Assembly (NCBI RefSeq): GCF_029633865.1
Contig: NC_079217.1
Coordinates: 52,886,479-52,950,478 of the forward strand
DNA length: 64,000 nt
From: Lampris incognitus
Lineage: Eukaryota > Chordata > Actinopteri > Lampriformes > Lampridae
Direction of reading: 5' to 3'
Part shown: piece after piece, positions 1-12,277 of the stretch
Position numbering within the stretch: position 1 is the stretch's first letter
How the letters are laid out: the number at the start of each line of letters is the position of its first letter
The notes under the pieces: generated by a model
The model's database searches: none
Told to the model about the DNA's origin: nothing
The model's input: the letters and a program-made list of their open reading frames with translations, nothing else
Made by a program: the position numbers and the translations under genes

Positions 1-984
1 AAAAGGTTGTCTGGTCAGGTGAATTCCACTTCCAACTGCACCACCATGATGGTAGAGTCGGGGTGTGGCATAAACAACATGAGGTGATGAACCCATTGTA
101 TATGTGTACAACTGAACTGGCCAGTGGAGCAGATGTAATGGTTTTGGGAGGCATTCAGATGGCATACACTGGGTCCATTAATACCTGTAGACTAATGTCT
201 TGATGCCAGAGCATACCTTAAATGAAGACTGCTGTCAAAAACAACAAAAGGCTTAGTAACTAGAGTGTGCTATAACCACAACGGTGATTTACTTGACCAA
301 ACTTACTCCAAGTACACAGACTAAATCGTTCTGTTAGCACTGCCGAAGGATAACGTCAGATAATGTCAGTATTCGGGGAATAAATAATTAAGAGACTGCA
401 GGAAAGAGATGGTGTGCGGTTATATTAGAAGCATTACAGCTATAGCAGCTCATAAAGACAGTTGCGTCCTCCTGCGATGCTTGCTGGTACATGGTGAAAC
501 TGCAGGACTCCCTCTCTGAACAGGAAGCCACCGTTTGCTCTGTAAATGAGCTACACCAAAGCAGTTCAGGTTTTTTGATAGACAAGACAGACCATCGGTC
601 GTTATGAGCAATGGAATTTTCCTTTAACATTGTAGCAGACTAGTTTCATCACTTCTTGCCCATCATGTGCACCCAGGGGGGGATGGGTCCTTCGAACCAG
701 GTAATGGCTTCCCTGTCAAAGTGAAACCATCATCCAGGAGTGGTTTGAGGAACATTCAAGTGAAATTATGTTAATAACCTGGCCGCCAAAATCCCCCGAT
801 ATCAGTCCCATTGAACACCTTTGGGATGAACTCAAACCCAGCGTCTGTTGAAGGGAGCATCAACCCATCAACCTTGGGCAGTGAGGCGAGCACCAGTATG
901 CCACAGGACCATTGTTGAGTCACTGCCATAACATGTGGCAGCTGTTATCAGGGCCAAGGGTGGTCCAACGTGGTACTTATCAGG
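1..984 (+). pseudogene. Decayed Tc1/mariner transposase fragments
   Basis: In broken frames the plus strand reads FHFQLHHHDGRV and VWHKQHEV near the start, then SETIIQEWFEEHS and WPPKSPDISPIEHLWDELK near 720-840, and GGPTWY near 960. These match, in order, the catalytic and C-terminal parts of Tc1-like (DDE/D) transposases. About 400 bases in the middle have no recognisable match, and stops and frameshifts are frequent. It lies in the inferred 5' intron of INPPL1 and cannot be active. Confidence 0.75.
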
Positions 985-1390
985 GTCATAGCGGTCTATT
1001 CCGTTGCCTATCTGCATGGGGATCGGCGGTTGGAATCCCCGCGTTACCTCCAGCTTGTTCGGGCGTCCCTACAGACACAATTGGCTGTGTCTGCAGGTGG
1101 GAAACTGGATGTGGGCATGTGTCCTGGTCGCTGCACTAGTGCCTCCTCTGGTTGGTCAGGGAGCCTGTTCAGGGGGGAGGGGGAACTGGGTGGAATAGTG
1201 TGATCCTCCCACAGGCTATGTCCCCCTGGTGAAGCTGGTGACTCCACATGTGTTGGAGGAGGCATGTGGTAGTCTGCAGTCCTCCCCAGATCAGCAGAGG
1301 GGGTGAAGTAGTGACCAGGATGGCTCGGAAGAGTGGGGTAATTGGCCGGGTACAATTGGGGAGAAAAATGGGGGAAAATCCAAAAAAAGA
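985..1390 (+). repeat. tRNA-derived SINE, copy 1 (nearly full length)
   Basis: This is the first of eleven copies of one family of about 400 bp. Landmarks: CGGTCTATTCCGTTGCCTA, a B-box-like segment, CAATTGGC, GTCCTGGTCGCTGCACTAG, GCCTCCTCTGG, CCCCCTGGTGAA and a tail of TACAATTGGGGAGAAAAA. It directly follows the Tc1 remnant. Confidence 0.85.
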
Positions 1391-1679
1391 AAAGAAAAGA
1401 AATAGTTTGGGGATGACAATTGGGGTTTTCATGAGATATTCACACGTAAGAACATTTTGATAAATGAGGATCATTAGAAATGTCTCTATGATGACAAAGT
1501 AGTGGCATGGCATTCATTGTTCATTTCACTCAACTAAAGCGGTTGAACAAGTTCAGAAGATGGCATCAAATTAAGACCAGAGAATGACAACATTTAAACT
1601 ATATAATGATATTACCATATATTATGATATTACCATATATCATATTACCACAGCCAAAATAAATCCCAGACCATATCTA

Positions 1680-2215
1680 GCAGTTGGAAAGTAACAAATT
1701 ACAACTATTCTCATTACAGTACTTGAGTAAAAAAAATTCCCTGTCGCAGTACTTTTTTGAGTATAATAAAATCATACTACTTTTACTTTTGAGTTGATTA
1801 TAACAGCATATTCTTCCTCACTAATTTAATTTGATAACCATTACGGAGTTTTAAAAAAAATGGCTTGATGAAGAATTTGTCTGAATAAGTCCCAAGAGTG
1901 CTGGTACTTGATGTTGTCGGAGACTTTCATTGCCAAAATATGTTTGGTTTGTTCATACAGCATGTTTGTCCAGGTTGTTTCCAGTAATATAAATACATCA
2001 ACTGAATGATATTTCCAGAGTTTCAGAGCTACAGCTCTGTTTGTTTTTAGATATGAAAAGAACAAAAGTAGCTCACAAAGTAATTTTTTCAAGTAGTTTT
2101 TCCAATAAGAGACTCATTTGCTCTTGGGTAATTCTCTTAATACTTTTTCTTGTACTCAAGTAAATGTTCCCTGAAGTGGCAGTACTTTTACTTGAGTAGG
2201 AATTTCCACCTCTAT
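1680..2215. repeat. Non-autonomous DNA transposon-like repeat
   Basis: The left end reads GTTGGAAAGTAACAAATTAC and the right end ACTTGAGTAGGAATTTCCAC, with inward ACTTGAGTAA and TACTTTTAC motifs on both sides. This terminal pattern is familiar from abundant short inverted-repeat elements of fishes. No transposase is present. Confidence 0.45.
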
Positions 2216-2402
2216 CTATTCTCATATCAGAATATTGATTTTATATCAATATATTGCCCAACTCTAGGTTTCTATCTTTCTGGTCACTGAGTTTATATTT
2301 TGTAAGGCTAACTCTCCATTAGCCGCCATAATACTGAGCAGTCTATTTGTGTCTCTGAAACAGTGCCGGAATTGTGTCCTCTAGTGACATCACTGTTGGA
2401 CA

Positions 2403-2560
2403 ATCTATCCATCCATCCATCCATCTATTATCTGAACCGCGTATCCTGCTCTCAGGGTCGCGGGGATGCTGGAGCCCATCCCAGCAGTCATTGGGCAGCA
2501 GGCGGGGAGACATGCTGGACAGGCCGCCAGGCCATCACAGGGCCTGTTGGACAATCCGTG
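2403..2560 (-). repeat. 3' half of a second tRNA-SINE family (CATCCATC tail)
   Basis: It shares CTCAGGGTCGCGGGGATGCT and GGCCATCACAGGGCC with the fuller copy at 13957-14332. Only the tail half is present. A (CATC)n run marks the 3' end on the minus strand. Confidence 0.75.
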
Positions 2561-2754
2561 AATATGAAAACGTACTCCCTGGTTTGTCGATAGGCTGCGG
2601 TGTATGAGAAACACTACGTACAGCTGTATAAGACGATGCCAATAACAGTGCACCATATAGCTGTGTAATGTAACCTTCTTATCTCCGCCAGGCGGATAGC
2701 CTGGAGGGGATTGTGTGCGTGTGCGTCCACGGCTAATTTCACACACTACTGGCA

Positions 2755-3040
2755 TCAGCCTAAATTTTTTTTGTGCACAGTTATGACTGTATGATGAGGA
2801 ATCTCTCTTGGTAGCGGTGATTCAAAACCTTGGAAAAACATTTGTTCTCGCTATCGCCGCTCCCTCTCCTCATTCACTCTCTAGCTAGCTCGACCAATGC
2901 TGCTTTCTATCGCTGGCTGATCTGAGTCAACCGTGCACATGTGTGCGCGTGTGGGAGTCACATCTACGGTTGACTCAGCTCTGGGAGAGACGCCCTTGCT
3001 GGGCCTCTGCATACCCAGTATGCCGAAGATACCCGAGGGC
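2755..3040. repeat. Interspersed repeat with related pieces at 4690-4745, 5385-5430 and 6090-6180
   Basis: CACAGTTATGACT...ATGATG and GCGGTGATTCAAAACCTT recur at 6118-6175. GCATACTGGGTATG with GGCCCAGCAAGG recurs inverted at 4705-4735. The family is not recognised. Confidence 0.5.
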
Positions 3041-3150
3041 CGAGTACCAAAGCAGCAGAAAAAGAGGCCAACAACGGTTTTACAATTGTCGTATGCCATT
3101 TTATCATTAAATTCACTAGTGAGAATTTTTGAGGTGAGAAATCAACTGTA

Positions 3151-3510
3151 GGGCGTCCAGGTAGCATCACGGTCTATTCCGTTGCCTACCAAATCCCTGT
3201 ATTACCGCCAGCTTGGTCGGGTGTCACCTACAGACACAATTGGCTGTGTCTGCGGGTGGGAAGCCGGATGTGGGTATGTGTACTGATCGCTGTACTAGTG
3301 CCTCTTCTGGTCGGTCGGGGTGCCTGTTCTTCCCACGTGCTATGTCCCCCTGGCGAAACTCCTCACTGTCAAGTGAAAAGAAGCGGCTGCAGCCCTCCCC
3401 GGGTCAGCAGAGGGGGTGGAGCAGTGACCAGAACAGCTCGGAAAAGTGGAGTAATTGACCAAGTACAATTGGGGAGAAAAATGGGGGAAAATCCCAAAAA
3501 ACACAACAAA
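3151..3510 (+). repeat. tRNA-derived SINE, copy 2
   Basis: It starts GGCGTCCAGGTAGCATCACG and continues through CCGTTGCCTACC, ACAGACACAATTGGCTGTG and TACAATTGGGGAGAAAAAT. Internal deletions remove part of the B-box region. Confidence 0.85.
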
Positions 3511-4769
3511 AATCAACTGTGTAGATTTCAAATATTGGCAATTTTACAAAAGTTGATGTCAAATAGAAATTTGCTCCATCATTTTCAGAGTTGAGAAGCT
3601 CCACAAACTGGCGACCAGCCGGCCAGTCAGCTCGGCTGGTGCTCTCTCAAGAGACCAGTCTCGTATGAAAGGCTTTTATTTCCCTGTTGACGGATGGTTT
3701 GTTTTTGGAATAGAACTTTATTTGTCATTGTACAAGTACAATGAAGTGCAGTTCTTATCAGTGCAAAGCTCAGTATAAAAAGAATTAAAAACATAAAACA
3801 CACACACATTCATTTTAAATGTTTATTTTAAATTCAGTTTAAATCTAACACAAATGTCCATTATAAAATTAACAGAACCTGTGATTATCTGCTTTGTTCT
3901 CCTGTGGGATGATTGGTCTGAAATTTACAGGGTTAACTTGATTAGTCTCTCAATATTTCATAGGGCGAAGCGAACTCTTCGGTGTTCTTTGTCGATCTGT
4001 TTTTAAGCATAGTACTTCAGACAGTTATACTAAAATGAGGCTTTTAGATGCGGAAAAATTAACGTGGGGTTTCAAATTCACTCCGTCAAAGTCGCGATCA
4101 AATAACATACTTGCTGATAAAACCATTTGATTCCTATCAAACTTTGATTTGAAGTGTCATTACTCAGTGTTGATGGGTGCTTGCGTTATTCAGCAGAACT
4201 GATAGTTACTGCCGAATAATGCATCCCCTATTATTTCAGCTTAGGTCGTTATTAGATGTATAAAATTCACAATGTCCAGCCAAAACTTCCCCAAATATGC
4301 GCTGGTAAAACCATTTGATTCATAGATCTCCAGAAATAAAGTTAGTGTGGATGCATTATTTGGCAGAGGTGTATTTTAATACCAGCTGAGAACAGAGAAT
4401 CAGCCGCTAAATATTATTATTCGATTCAATTTATGTCATTAAAAACAATATGCAGGCACGTGTAAAAACAAAATTAGGGATGCGGCTTCACCAAACAGTG
4501 CAAGACAGACAAACATGGCAAACATAGTATAAGATATATATACAGATGAAGACTAAAAGCTAAAGATAAGTTAGAAAAAATTGTTTCCCTTAACTTTCCC
4601 TTTAAACTAACTTTAGTGTCATTCCCACTATGAACTTGAAGAAATTATAGAAATTACATCATGCCAAGTTTGGTATAGGGATGCTCGTCTTCTTCGGACT
4701 GCTAGGCATACTGGGTATGAAGGCCCAGCAAGGCGTTTAGTCTTTCCCGACTCGGATCGGGCATGATCA
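3511..4769. other. Intronic DNA without a supported gene
   Basis: This AT-rich stretch has a fragment at 3715-3745 resembling the common fish TTTATTTGTCATTGTACAAG repeat and a piece of the 2755-3040 family near 4700. No exon is seen. Confidence 0.5.
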
Positions 4770-5275
4770 AAAGTGTGGGAAGATGGCGGCGCGAATTTAC
4801 GTTTGCAGCGGCCTCACCCAGTTCCGTCCATGCAGTGTCCTGGTCCACGTCTGTGTCTAGATTTTTGTTTTTGTTGGATGGTTTAGCGAGCTTGGTGTGC
4901 TGCGTCCTGTGGGCCCGGGTACCAAGGCCCTGCCTGGAGCTGTGTCTGAGGAGGAAACACCGAGGGTGGTCTGATAGGGTGTGGAAGCGGGGCAGGCTAA
5001 GCTAACTGCTAGCCCATGCAGACTGGCAGTCCGACAGTCATCCTGGCTTTTGCTCTGTTGGACAGTGAAATTTTTTTTCCCTGATGTATATATTTGTTTT
5101 TGTAGTTTTTTTTTTTTTTTTGTAGTTTGGATATGTGTGTTCTTGTCATTTGGATGTGCTTTTGTCTTTGTGTTGCACTGCTGTGGGCTGGGGAAACGAT
5201 ATTTTGTTTCATTTCACGTGCGCAGGCGCATGGAATGAAATGACAAGTAAATGATCCTGATTCCTGAAATGTTCC
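4770..5275 (+). repeat. GC-rich interspersed repeat, copy A (monomer)
   Basis: AAGATGGCGGCGCGAATT, a GC-rich body, AGGCTAAGCTAACTGCTAGC, a T-rich middle and an end with CATGGAATGAAATGACAA. It matches copies B and C in reverse complement but carries the body unit only once. Confidence 0.7.
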
Positions 5276-7663
5276 TGAAAAGTTATTAAAAGACTTTTGA
5301 TAATAGAAAAAAATGTGAAAGTTATAAAGGAACAACTTCCTCTAGGTTACAGTTGAAACAGGAAGTGTTGCGTATTCTTGTCGCTGCCCAATCTGAATCA
5401 ACCGTAGATGTGTTGCACACATGTGCAAGCATAAACAATTTACCCAACTCTTATTTGATTTATTTTTTTATTAAATTTTTTTTCAAGGAAAACAAATTGA
5501 ACTGAACAGTTACAGTTGAAAGACTATGATACTTTTTAACATTTTAACATCCCCAAATCCCATTTACCCACATCCTGCTCCCCTCTATCTACTCCTACCC
5601 CGTCCCACAGGCCCCTCCTCGGACCAGAATTAAACCACATTACAGTAGGTTAAATATAAACACGAAAAAGGGAAGAAAATTTAGATAAGTAAAACACAAA
5701 AAAAGGCACAAAAATACAAAATAAATAAGATAAAGAAGCCAGTAAATAAATAAAAGAATAACTACTGTGCCGGCTGTATTAAGAAAATAAAGACAGGGTT
5801 AGGGTTAGACCAAAATGGTCGCATAGCCAACCTTTTCTTTTTGGAAAGCGCAAAGTTCATATTGGTTGTATTAGTGTGAGGGTCCTAGGAGGCTGCACAT
5901 CCACAGACTGACAGGCAAAACGTTTTTATGAGATAGATTTTTTTTTTTTGAGCTTGAGCGCTGCATATTTAAAAATGTTTTTTCCGTATTTCCCATTCAG
6001 TCGACTTGGGCGCCGTGCAAATGTCTTGTAATGGCAGGAAAAAACAGTTTTTTTCTGTTCGTGTGTCTCTGTCCGCTGCTAATCTCTCATACCCCTGGGC
6101 CTGTCAGCCTAATATTTATGCACAGTTATGACTATATGATGGAGGACCTCTCGTGGTTGCGGTGATTCAAAACCTTTAAAAAAAAACCTGTTTTGTCCCC
6201 AAGTTTGAGCACCGGGGAAGGGGAGATAGGCCTGGCATGGATCTGCACTCTACTGAGTGCACTCTTCTAGTTGTTAACATTTTTGCTGTTTGCATTGGGC
6301 ACGAGGATGCCCTTGTCACAGAAGTCAGATTAACACACAGTTTGATAGTATGAGTAAGCTCACTTATAATACCAAAATCATGCATGTGCACACGCTCTCC
6401 TTCAGTTACTCTTATTTTGCTCTTTGTCTTTCTTTTGCATGTAACACACACCACACAATAAATATTCTTGGTAAAGAGTCATACCGTAAGCACACCATCA
6501 TCCGTACTCTTATTCCCTTTAAAGAGTCATACCATAAGCACACCATCATCCTTACTCTTATTCCCTTACATTTGTGTATACACGCACACACACACACACA
6601 CACGCACACACATCTCGGTTCTCCCTGAACAACCCCCTCTCTGTAAAAAGGAAACCACATCCTGTTGAAAACCACATTGCTCACAGAGGATGCAGGGCTT
6701 CGGGGAAGGAGCATGCATGTGTGTGTGGATGCGTTCATGTGTTTGGCAGGTAGTGTGTTTACATGTGCATGTGCGGTTTTTGTTTAATTAAACAAGTAGA
6801 ACGATTAAAAGATTCCCGTCTTCACGTTTTTTTTTCTAAAAGCCGTAGTTTAATGAGATCTATTCAAAGTCCTGTGTGACTAGCCAATACCGTCCCTCCT
6901 TGTTTTCACTTGTAACAGCCGTCCTTCCATTAGCTGAGTATTTGGGAGTTTTTAGGGCCGGGCAGAGCTCGGTAACACTTCCAGAGAGTCAAGTACTTTT
7001 GTCCAAACAGAATCCCACTGTATTTTCTTGATTTGTTCAACTCCATTTTTTTCTATCTGATGTCAAAGAGCCCCACGCGACGGTAAATGTTTACTTTTCT
7101 TTGACACGTGTCACCCCGTGGACGGGTAGAAACCTACATTTCTGAAAGTCTGTTATGCGTTTGTGATGCAAAGGCTTTGACCTTAGGCGGCAGTGCAGCA
7201 AAATCCTCCTTTAAATCATAAGTGCACGTGTGCGCAAGTGTGAGTCAGCGCTCTCTCTTTAGAGGAAGTGTGTACGTCTGAAATTCCTGGCTGCACAGAT
7301 ATGGTATGACTAAAACACACAAGTGTACAGACACAGTTTCACGAAAGCATGTGAAATCTGGAATTGCGTGTTCCTCATCTGAAAGAGCCGCTTTTTTTTT
7401 TCCCAAGACCTAGTTCTCCTGACCCAAAAATTCTCCTCATTCACAGTATCAAACCCTTTTAATGCAAAGAATGGGGTTTTCAGTGTTTTTTGCCAGTTTT
7501 TTTTTTTCCACAAGTATTTTTTCCAAACTTGATTCCTATTCTTTAATCCCAATATTTCCATTTTTTTGCGTTGTACTGCACTGTTCTTGTACGGTAGTTT
7601 GTGTCACTACTTATATCTGTTTGCACTCACCTAATCCTGTCTGTGTGGATCGATTTCTTTCAG
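5276..7663. other. Intronic DNA upstream of the first INPPL1 exon in the window
   Basis: It contains a piece of the 2755-3040 repeat family at 6090-6180, a near-duplicate pair of about 60 bp at 6470-6570 (AAGAGTCATACC) and a (CA)n at 6581-6612. No SH2 exon of INPPL1 could be found, so those exons are taken to lie upstream of base 1. Confidence 0.5.
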
Positions 7664-7810
7664 CTCCCCTGCGGCTAACGGCCTTAGCACCATATCCCAT
7701 GAGTACCTGAAGGGGAGCTATGCTCTAGATCTGGAGGCAGTCAAACAAGGGGCCTGCATGCTGCCTCACCTCAACAAGACCCTAGTGTCTTCTTGCAAAC
7801 GCCTCAACGG
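7664..7810 (+). CDS. INPPL1: INPPL1 exon 1 of window (post-SH2 linker)
   Basis: The acceptor is TTTCTTTCAG before 7664 and the donor is GTGAGA at 7811. After one carried-over base the exon reads [19 protein letters not shown] and then LDLEAVKQG, matching the SHIP2 stretch just after the SH2 domain. It ends in phase 2. Confidence 0.9.
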
Positions 7811-8132
7811 GTGAGAGAGGAAAGTCCAAGCACACACGCACCCATGCATATCTGCAGCTGCATCAGAGCGGACATGTGTTGGGAACAAACATGCCCACGC
7901 ATGTGTACTATAAACATATGTGTACTATAAACAGATAAACATATCATCAATACCGGGTATTTTTAAACACACACACACACACACACTCATATTATTTACG
8001 CACATGTCTTTCTTCTCCTTCTTTGTCTCTCTTCCCCTAGGGAGGTTGATAAGGTTCTGTCTGGTCTTGAGATCCTCTCCAAAGTATTTGATCAGCAGAG
8101 TGCCTTCATGGTGTCCAAGATGATCCAACAGG

Positions 8133-8172
<40 letters not shown>

Positions 8173-8844
8173 TGTGTGTGTGCGCGTGTGTGTGTGTGTG
8201 TGTGTGTGTGCGTGCGGGCGCGCCTGCCTGCCTGCCTGCCTGCCTATAGCTTTGTCTTTTTCTGATGTGGCTTGGTCGGGGGTCCCTACAGACACAGTTG
8301 GCTGTATCTGGGGGTGGGAAGCCGGATGTGGGTATGTGTCTTGGTCGCTTCACTAGCACCTCCTCTGGTTGGCCGGGGCCCCTGTTCAGGGAGTAGGAGG
8401 AACTGGGGGAAATAGCGTGATCCTCCCGCGTGCTACGTCCCCCTGGCGAAACTCCTCACTGTCAGGTGAAAAGATGTGGCTGGCGACTCCACGTGTATCG
8501 GGGGAGGCATGTGGTAGTCTGCAGCCCTCCCCGGGTCAGCAGAGGGGCAGCGACTGGGACGGCTCGGAAGAGGGGGGTACAGGTACAATTGGGGAGAAAA
8601 GGGGGGGGAGAAATTTTTTTTTTAATTCCTGCAGGAAAAGTAGGAGGAGTGTGTACGTCTCTGTGTTTACATGAAGTTGCTGCTACCCCTTCAAAAATGT
8701 TGTGTGTGTGTACATATGAATAATTGGATGTGCACATGTACAACTTTGTTGAGATACAGGGCAAGGTGAGGCATTCTGAGCTTCCTGTCTTTCCAAAAGA
8801 ACAGCTGCCCCCCCTCCCACCCCAATCTCAACACACTTGCGCAC

Positions 8845-8876
<32 letters not shown>

Positions 8877-8983
8877 CAACACAACATACTGACAGAAACA
8901 TAACAAAACACAGACATATACATAAATGCAGATACATAGAGAGAAACTATTCAGAAGCTCTCACACAGTAAATCCACAAATCC

Positions 8984-9066
<83 letters not shown>

Positions 9067-12000
9067 CAAACACTACTGTGCTGCTAAGTGCATTGCAGGT
9101 CATGAGAAAAGAGCTCTTTTGTCTCCAGGAGTTGCTGAGACAGCTGAGCAAGACACAGTCACACTGCAGTCACGAATACACACAAACAGTCAAGACACAC
9201 AGCATCACATTAGCACTGCTTTCATAGCAACCTGTAAATGTTTTTGTACATACATAAGTGTATGTGTGTGTGTGTAAAAAAAACAAAACAACTTTTGTGT
9301 TATTTTCCATTGCATGTGCTAGTACTTTCTATACGGATTGTGTTGTTGATATTCATAAGTCTGTGTGTGGGTGAAACCCTTCCCATTTAGATCTGAGTAT
9401 GAGTGGAATGAATTGCCACTGATGAAAAATTTACATTTTTACTTTGTAAGTAAGTTGAAAATACTTGCAAATGAAAAGACTAGGTGGTGGGGCCTTCGCA
9501 CGATTGTAGCAAAACCCCAAAGTCTTGGTCATGGGACTGCGTGTTTACCTACTGGGTTGGGCGTGTTACACTCTTGAGTCTGGCTTTTGACCTTTGACGA
9601 GGGACGTGTATTTGTTTGTTTTTCGGTTTGGGTGGGTGGGTGAGTTAAGGGGTTGGGCCACCACTCCCATTCATTTCTAACTAGACATCGCCGCTTCTTG
9701 AGTTGTTTGTTACTTGTCACGCATCCTCCCTTGTTCATGTCTTGTCTCTCATTCTCCATCATGTAACAACTGATAAATGTGTATTTCTTCACCAGTCAGT
9801 GAATCAGGGTGGAGACCAGGAGTTGGAGAACCTCGTCACCAAGCTGGCAATCCTCAAAGACTTGCTCTCCTCCATAGAAAAGAAGGTAGATAAATTCAGA
9901 TGTGTCTCTCATGCTTTCGCCTTTTGCCTCTAGCCGGTGCTCTGCCACTGTGTTGCTCTTTCTGTCTAACCTTCACTCATAGCTTTTAATAAAATGGATC
10001 ATTATGTATGTATCGTTTTAAAACTGGATATATCATCTAATTTCTGGGTTATTAGCTCCAGAGAGGTTGAGATGTTGGTTATTGGCCCAGCAAGACATAG
10101 GCGTGGGTTTGATAACCGACACTTCCAGTTGAGAGAGAGACGGAGCGAGACAGACTCAGGAATCAGGAACACTTTATTTGTAATTTCACTTCATGCACTT
10201 GCGTACATGAACTGAAACGAAACGCCATTTCCCCACAGCAGTACAACACATACAAAAACTACAAGAACACACATACCGAAACTAACACATATATCCAAAC
10301 TAAACAAAGAAATCACCGTCCAAGGGAGCGAACGCCAGCCAGGATGACTGTCAGAACCGCCGGTCTGCATGGGTTAACAGTAAGCTTAGCCCGCCCCGCT
10401 TCCGCATCCTGTCAGACCGCCCTCAGCGTTTCCCCCTCGGGCGCAGCTCCAGACAGGGGCCGTGGTCCCCGGGCCCGCCGGACGAAGCGGACGAAGCAGA
10501 CCAAGCTCTCCCAGCCGATCCAGCGCCAGCTCCCCCAGCCAGACACCCTCAACACACCTCCCCGCACTCCTCACGATGACATCAAAAACACCACAGTCAG
10601 CGCCAGGGGAGGCCGCCGCCAGACCGCCCTCGGTGTTATCGGAACCGCCCGTCTGCGTGGGCTAGCAGTTAGCTTAGCCTGCCCCGCTCTCCCAGCAAAC
10701 CCAGCACCAGCTCTCCCTGCCATCAAACGAAGACTAAACTTGGATGTGGACAAAGACACCGCATGGACGGTACTGGGTGAGGCCGCCACAAATGGGAATT
10801 CGCGCCGCCACCTTCCCACACCAGAAACGGAAGAGAGGGAGAGAGACAGAGAGACAGAGACATGGAGATGGAAAGAGAGGGAACAACTTATCAAGTCTCT
10901 AGTCAGTGTTTGCCATGTTTTGTCCCTCTTTTTTTTTTTTATCGTTTTGGGTCTCGCTCACATCGTTGCTGGATTATTCATGAAACAAATTTCAGATTTC
11001 ATGTTTCCATAATATATAAACAGTGCAGGATTTATGACTCGACAGCGAATTTACTACACTCTTAAAGTTGTCTCCTGTTAATAAGGCGGTATAATTTTAC
11101 AACTAAATGTTATGTGTGGAAAAATTCTCCTTTATGCCCCCAAAGTAATCAAGTCTTATTCCTTTTTTTTTTTGTAAAAATTTGCTGCTTGTGTGATGCC
11201 TCCTTCCACACTGTGCCAGCTGTGTTTGTATTCCCCCCTCCCCTCAGGTAGACAGGGTGGTAACAGATGATGCAGAGCAAGCTGCGATGTGATTGGCTGC
11301 AGTAAATATCCCCCCTGGGGTTGATTTGAGGGGGGGGGTGCAAGGGAATGCCAAAGACCCACCCTTCTTAAAGCTGCCATCTCCCCTTTCCATATTCTTT
11401 AGGGTAATGCCGCTATGTGATATATCTCAACCAAGTAACGTTAGTACATATGAAGACCACTTTTACTGAGGGTTAAATTTTCGCCATATTAGAGATTGGC
11501 ACACCAGAGACTTGGTTTTTCTGAGCTCTCAGAAAGTTTTTTAATGGTTTTTACTCACACATGGTGTAAGAAAACCTTTCATGGTTAGGAATATTTTAAA
11601 AGGTGATTGGTTGTTTTGAAGCAGATTGTAGAGGAAATGGCCATAGTGCAGTCATCCCTTGCTTCATTTCTAGGTTCTCCCCCCCCCCTTATCGCTACTC
11701 TACTCATACTAGCTCACATCCAGGAAATGAGAAATTGTTTCCTTGTCGAGACCAAATATAGCAGCTGAAAATCAAATTGCTATCCCTGCTGCTAATGTTT
11801 TCTACCGCCCGTCTAAGTTCTCTCCCCCTTCCTTTTGTTTCTGTCTCGTACTACTACTCTCGTACTACTGTTTTCACTCGTTTTCGCGTTCACCGTGAAT
11901 CCCACCGCAGCTTCAATTTCAATGACACAAAACCATTACGTTCTTTCTGGTCTTCCATTCCTGATCCCTCAAGAAAGTCCCGACGGACTGCACTTTTCTT

Positions 12001-12212
12001 TCTCCTCCTTGCCCATCTTTCTCTCCCTCATTCTGTCTCCCTCTGCCTCTTTCTATGTCTCTTTTTGTCTTACTCTCTGTCTTTGTATCGTTTTCTTTCT
12101 CTTTCTCCCCCAGGCCCTGAAAGCTCTCCAGGACATGAGTTTGTCCTCTCCTTGTTCTCCTCCTCCTCTCTCTACGCGTCACAGCAAAGCCATCCCTGTA
12201 CAAGCCTTTGAG

Positions 12213-12277
<65 letters not shown>

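Noticed and set aside
5797-5811. GGGTTAGGGTTAG as interstitial telomere repeat
   Set aside because: Only two units; too short to mean anything.
10344-11012. 222-codon open frame
   Set aside because: It lies in GC-rich interspersed repeat copy B, has no homologue I recognise, and the reading is not kept in copies A and C.
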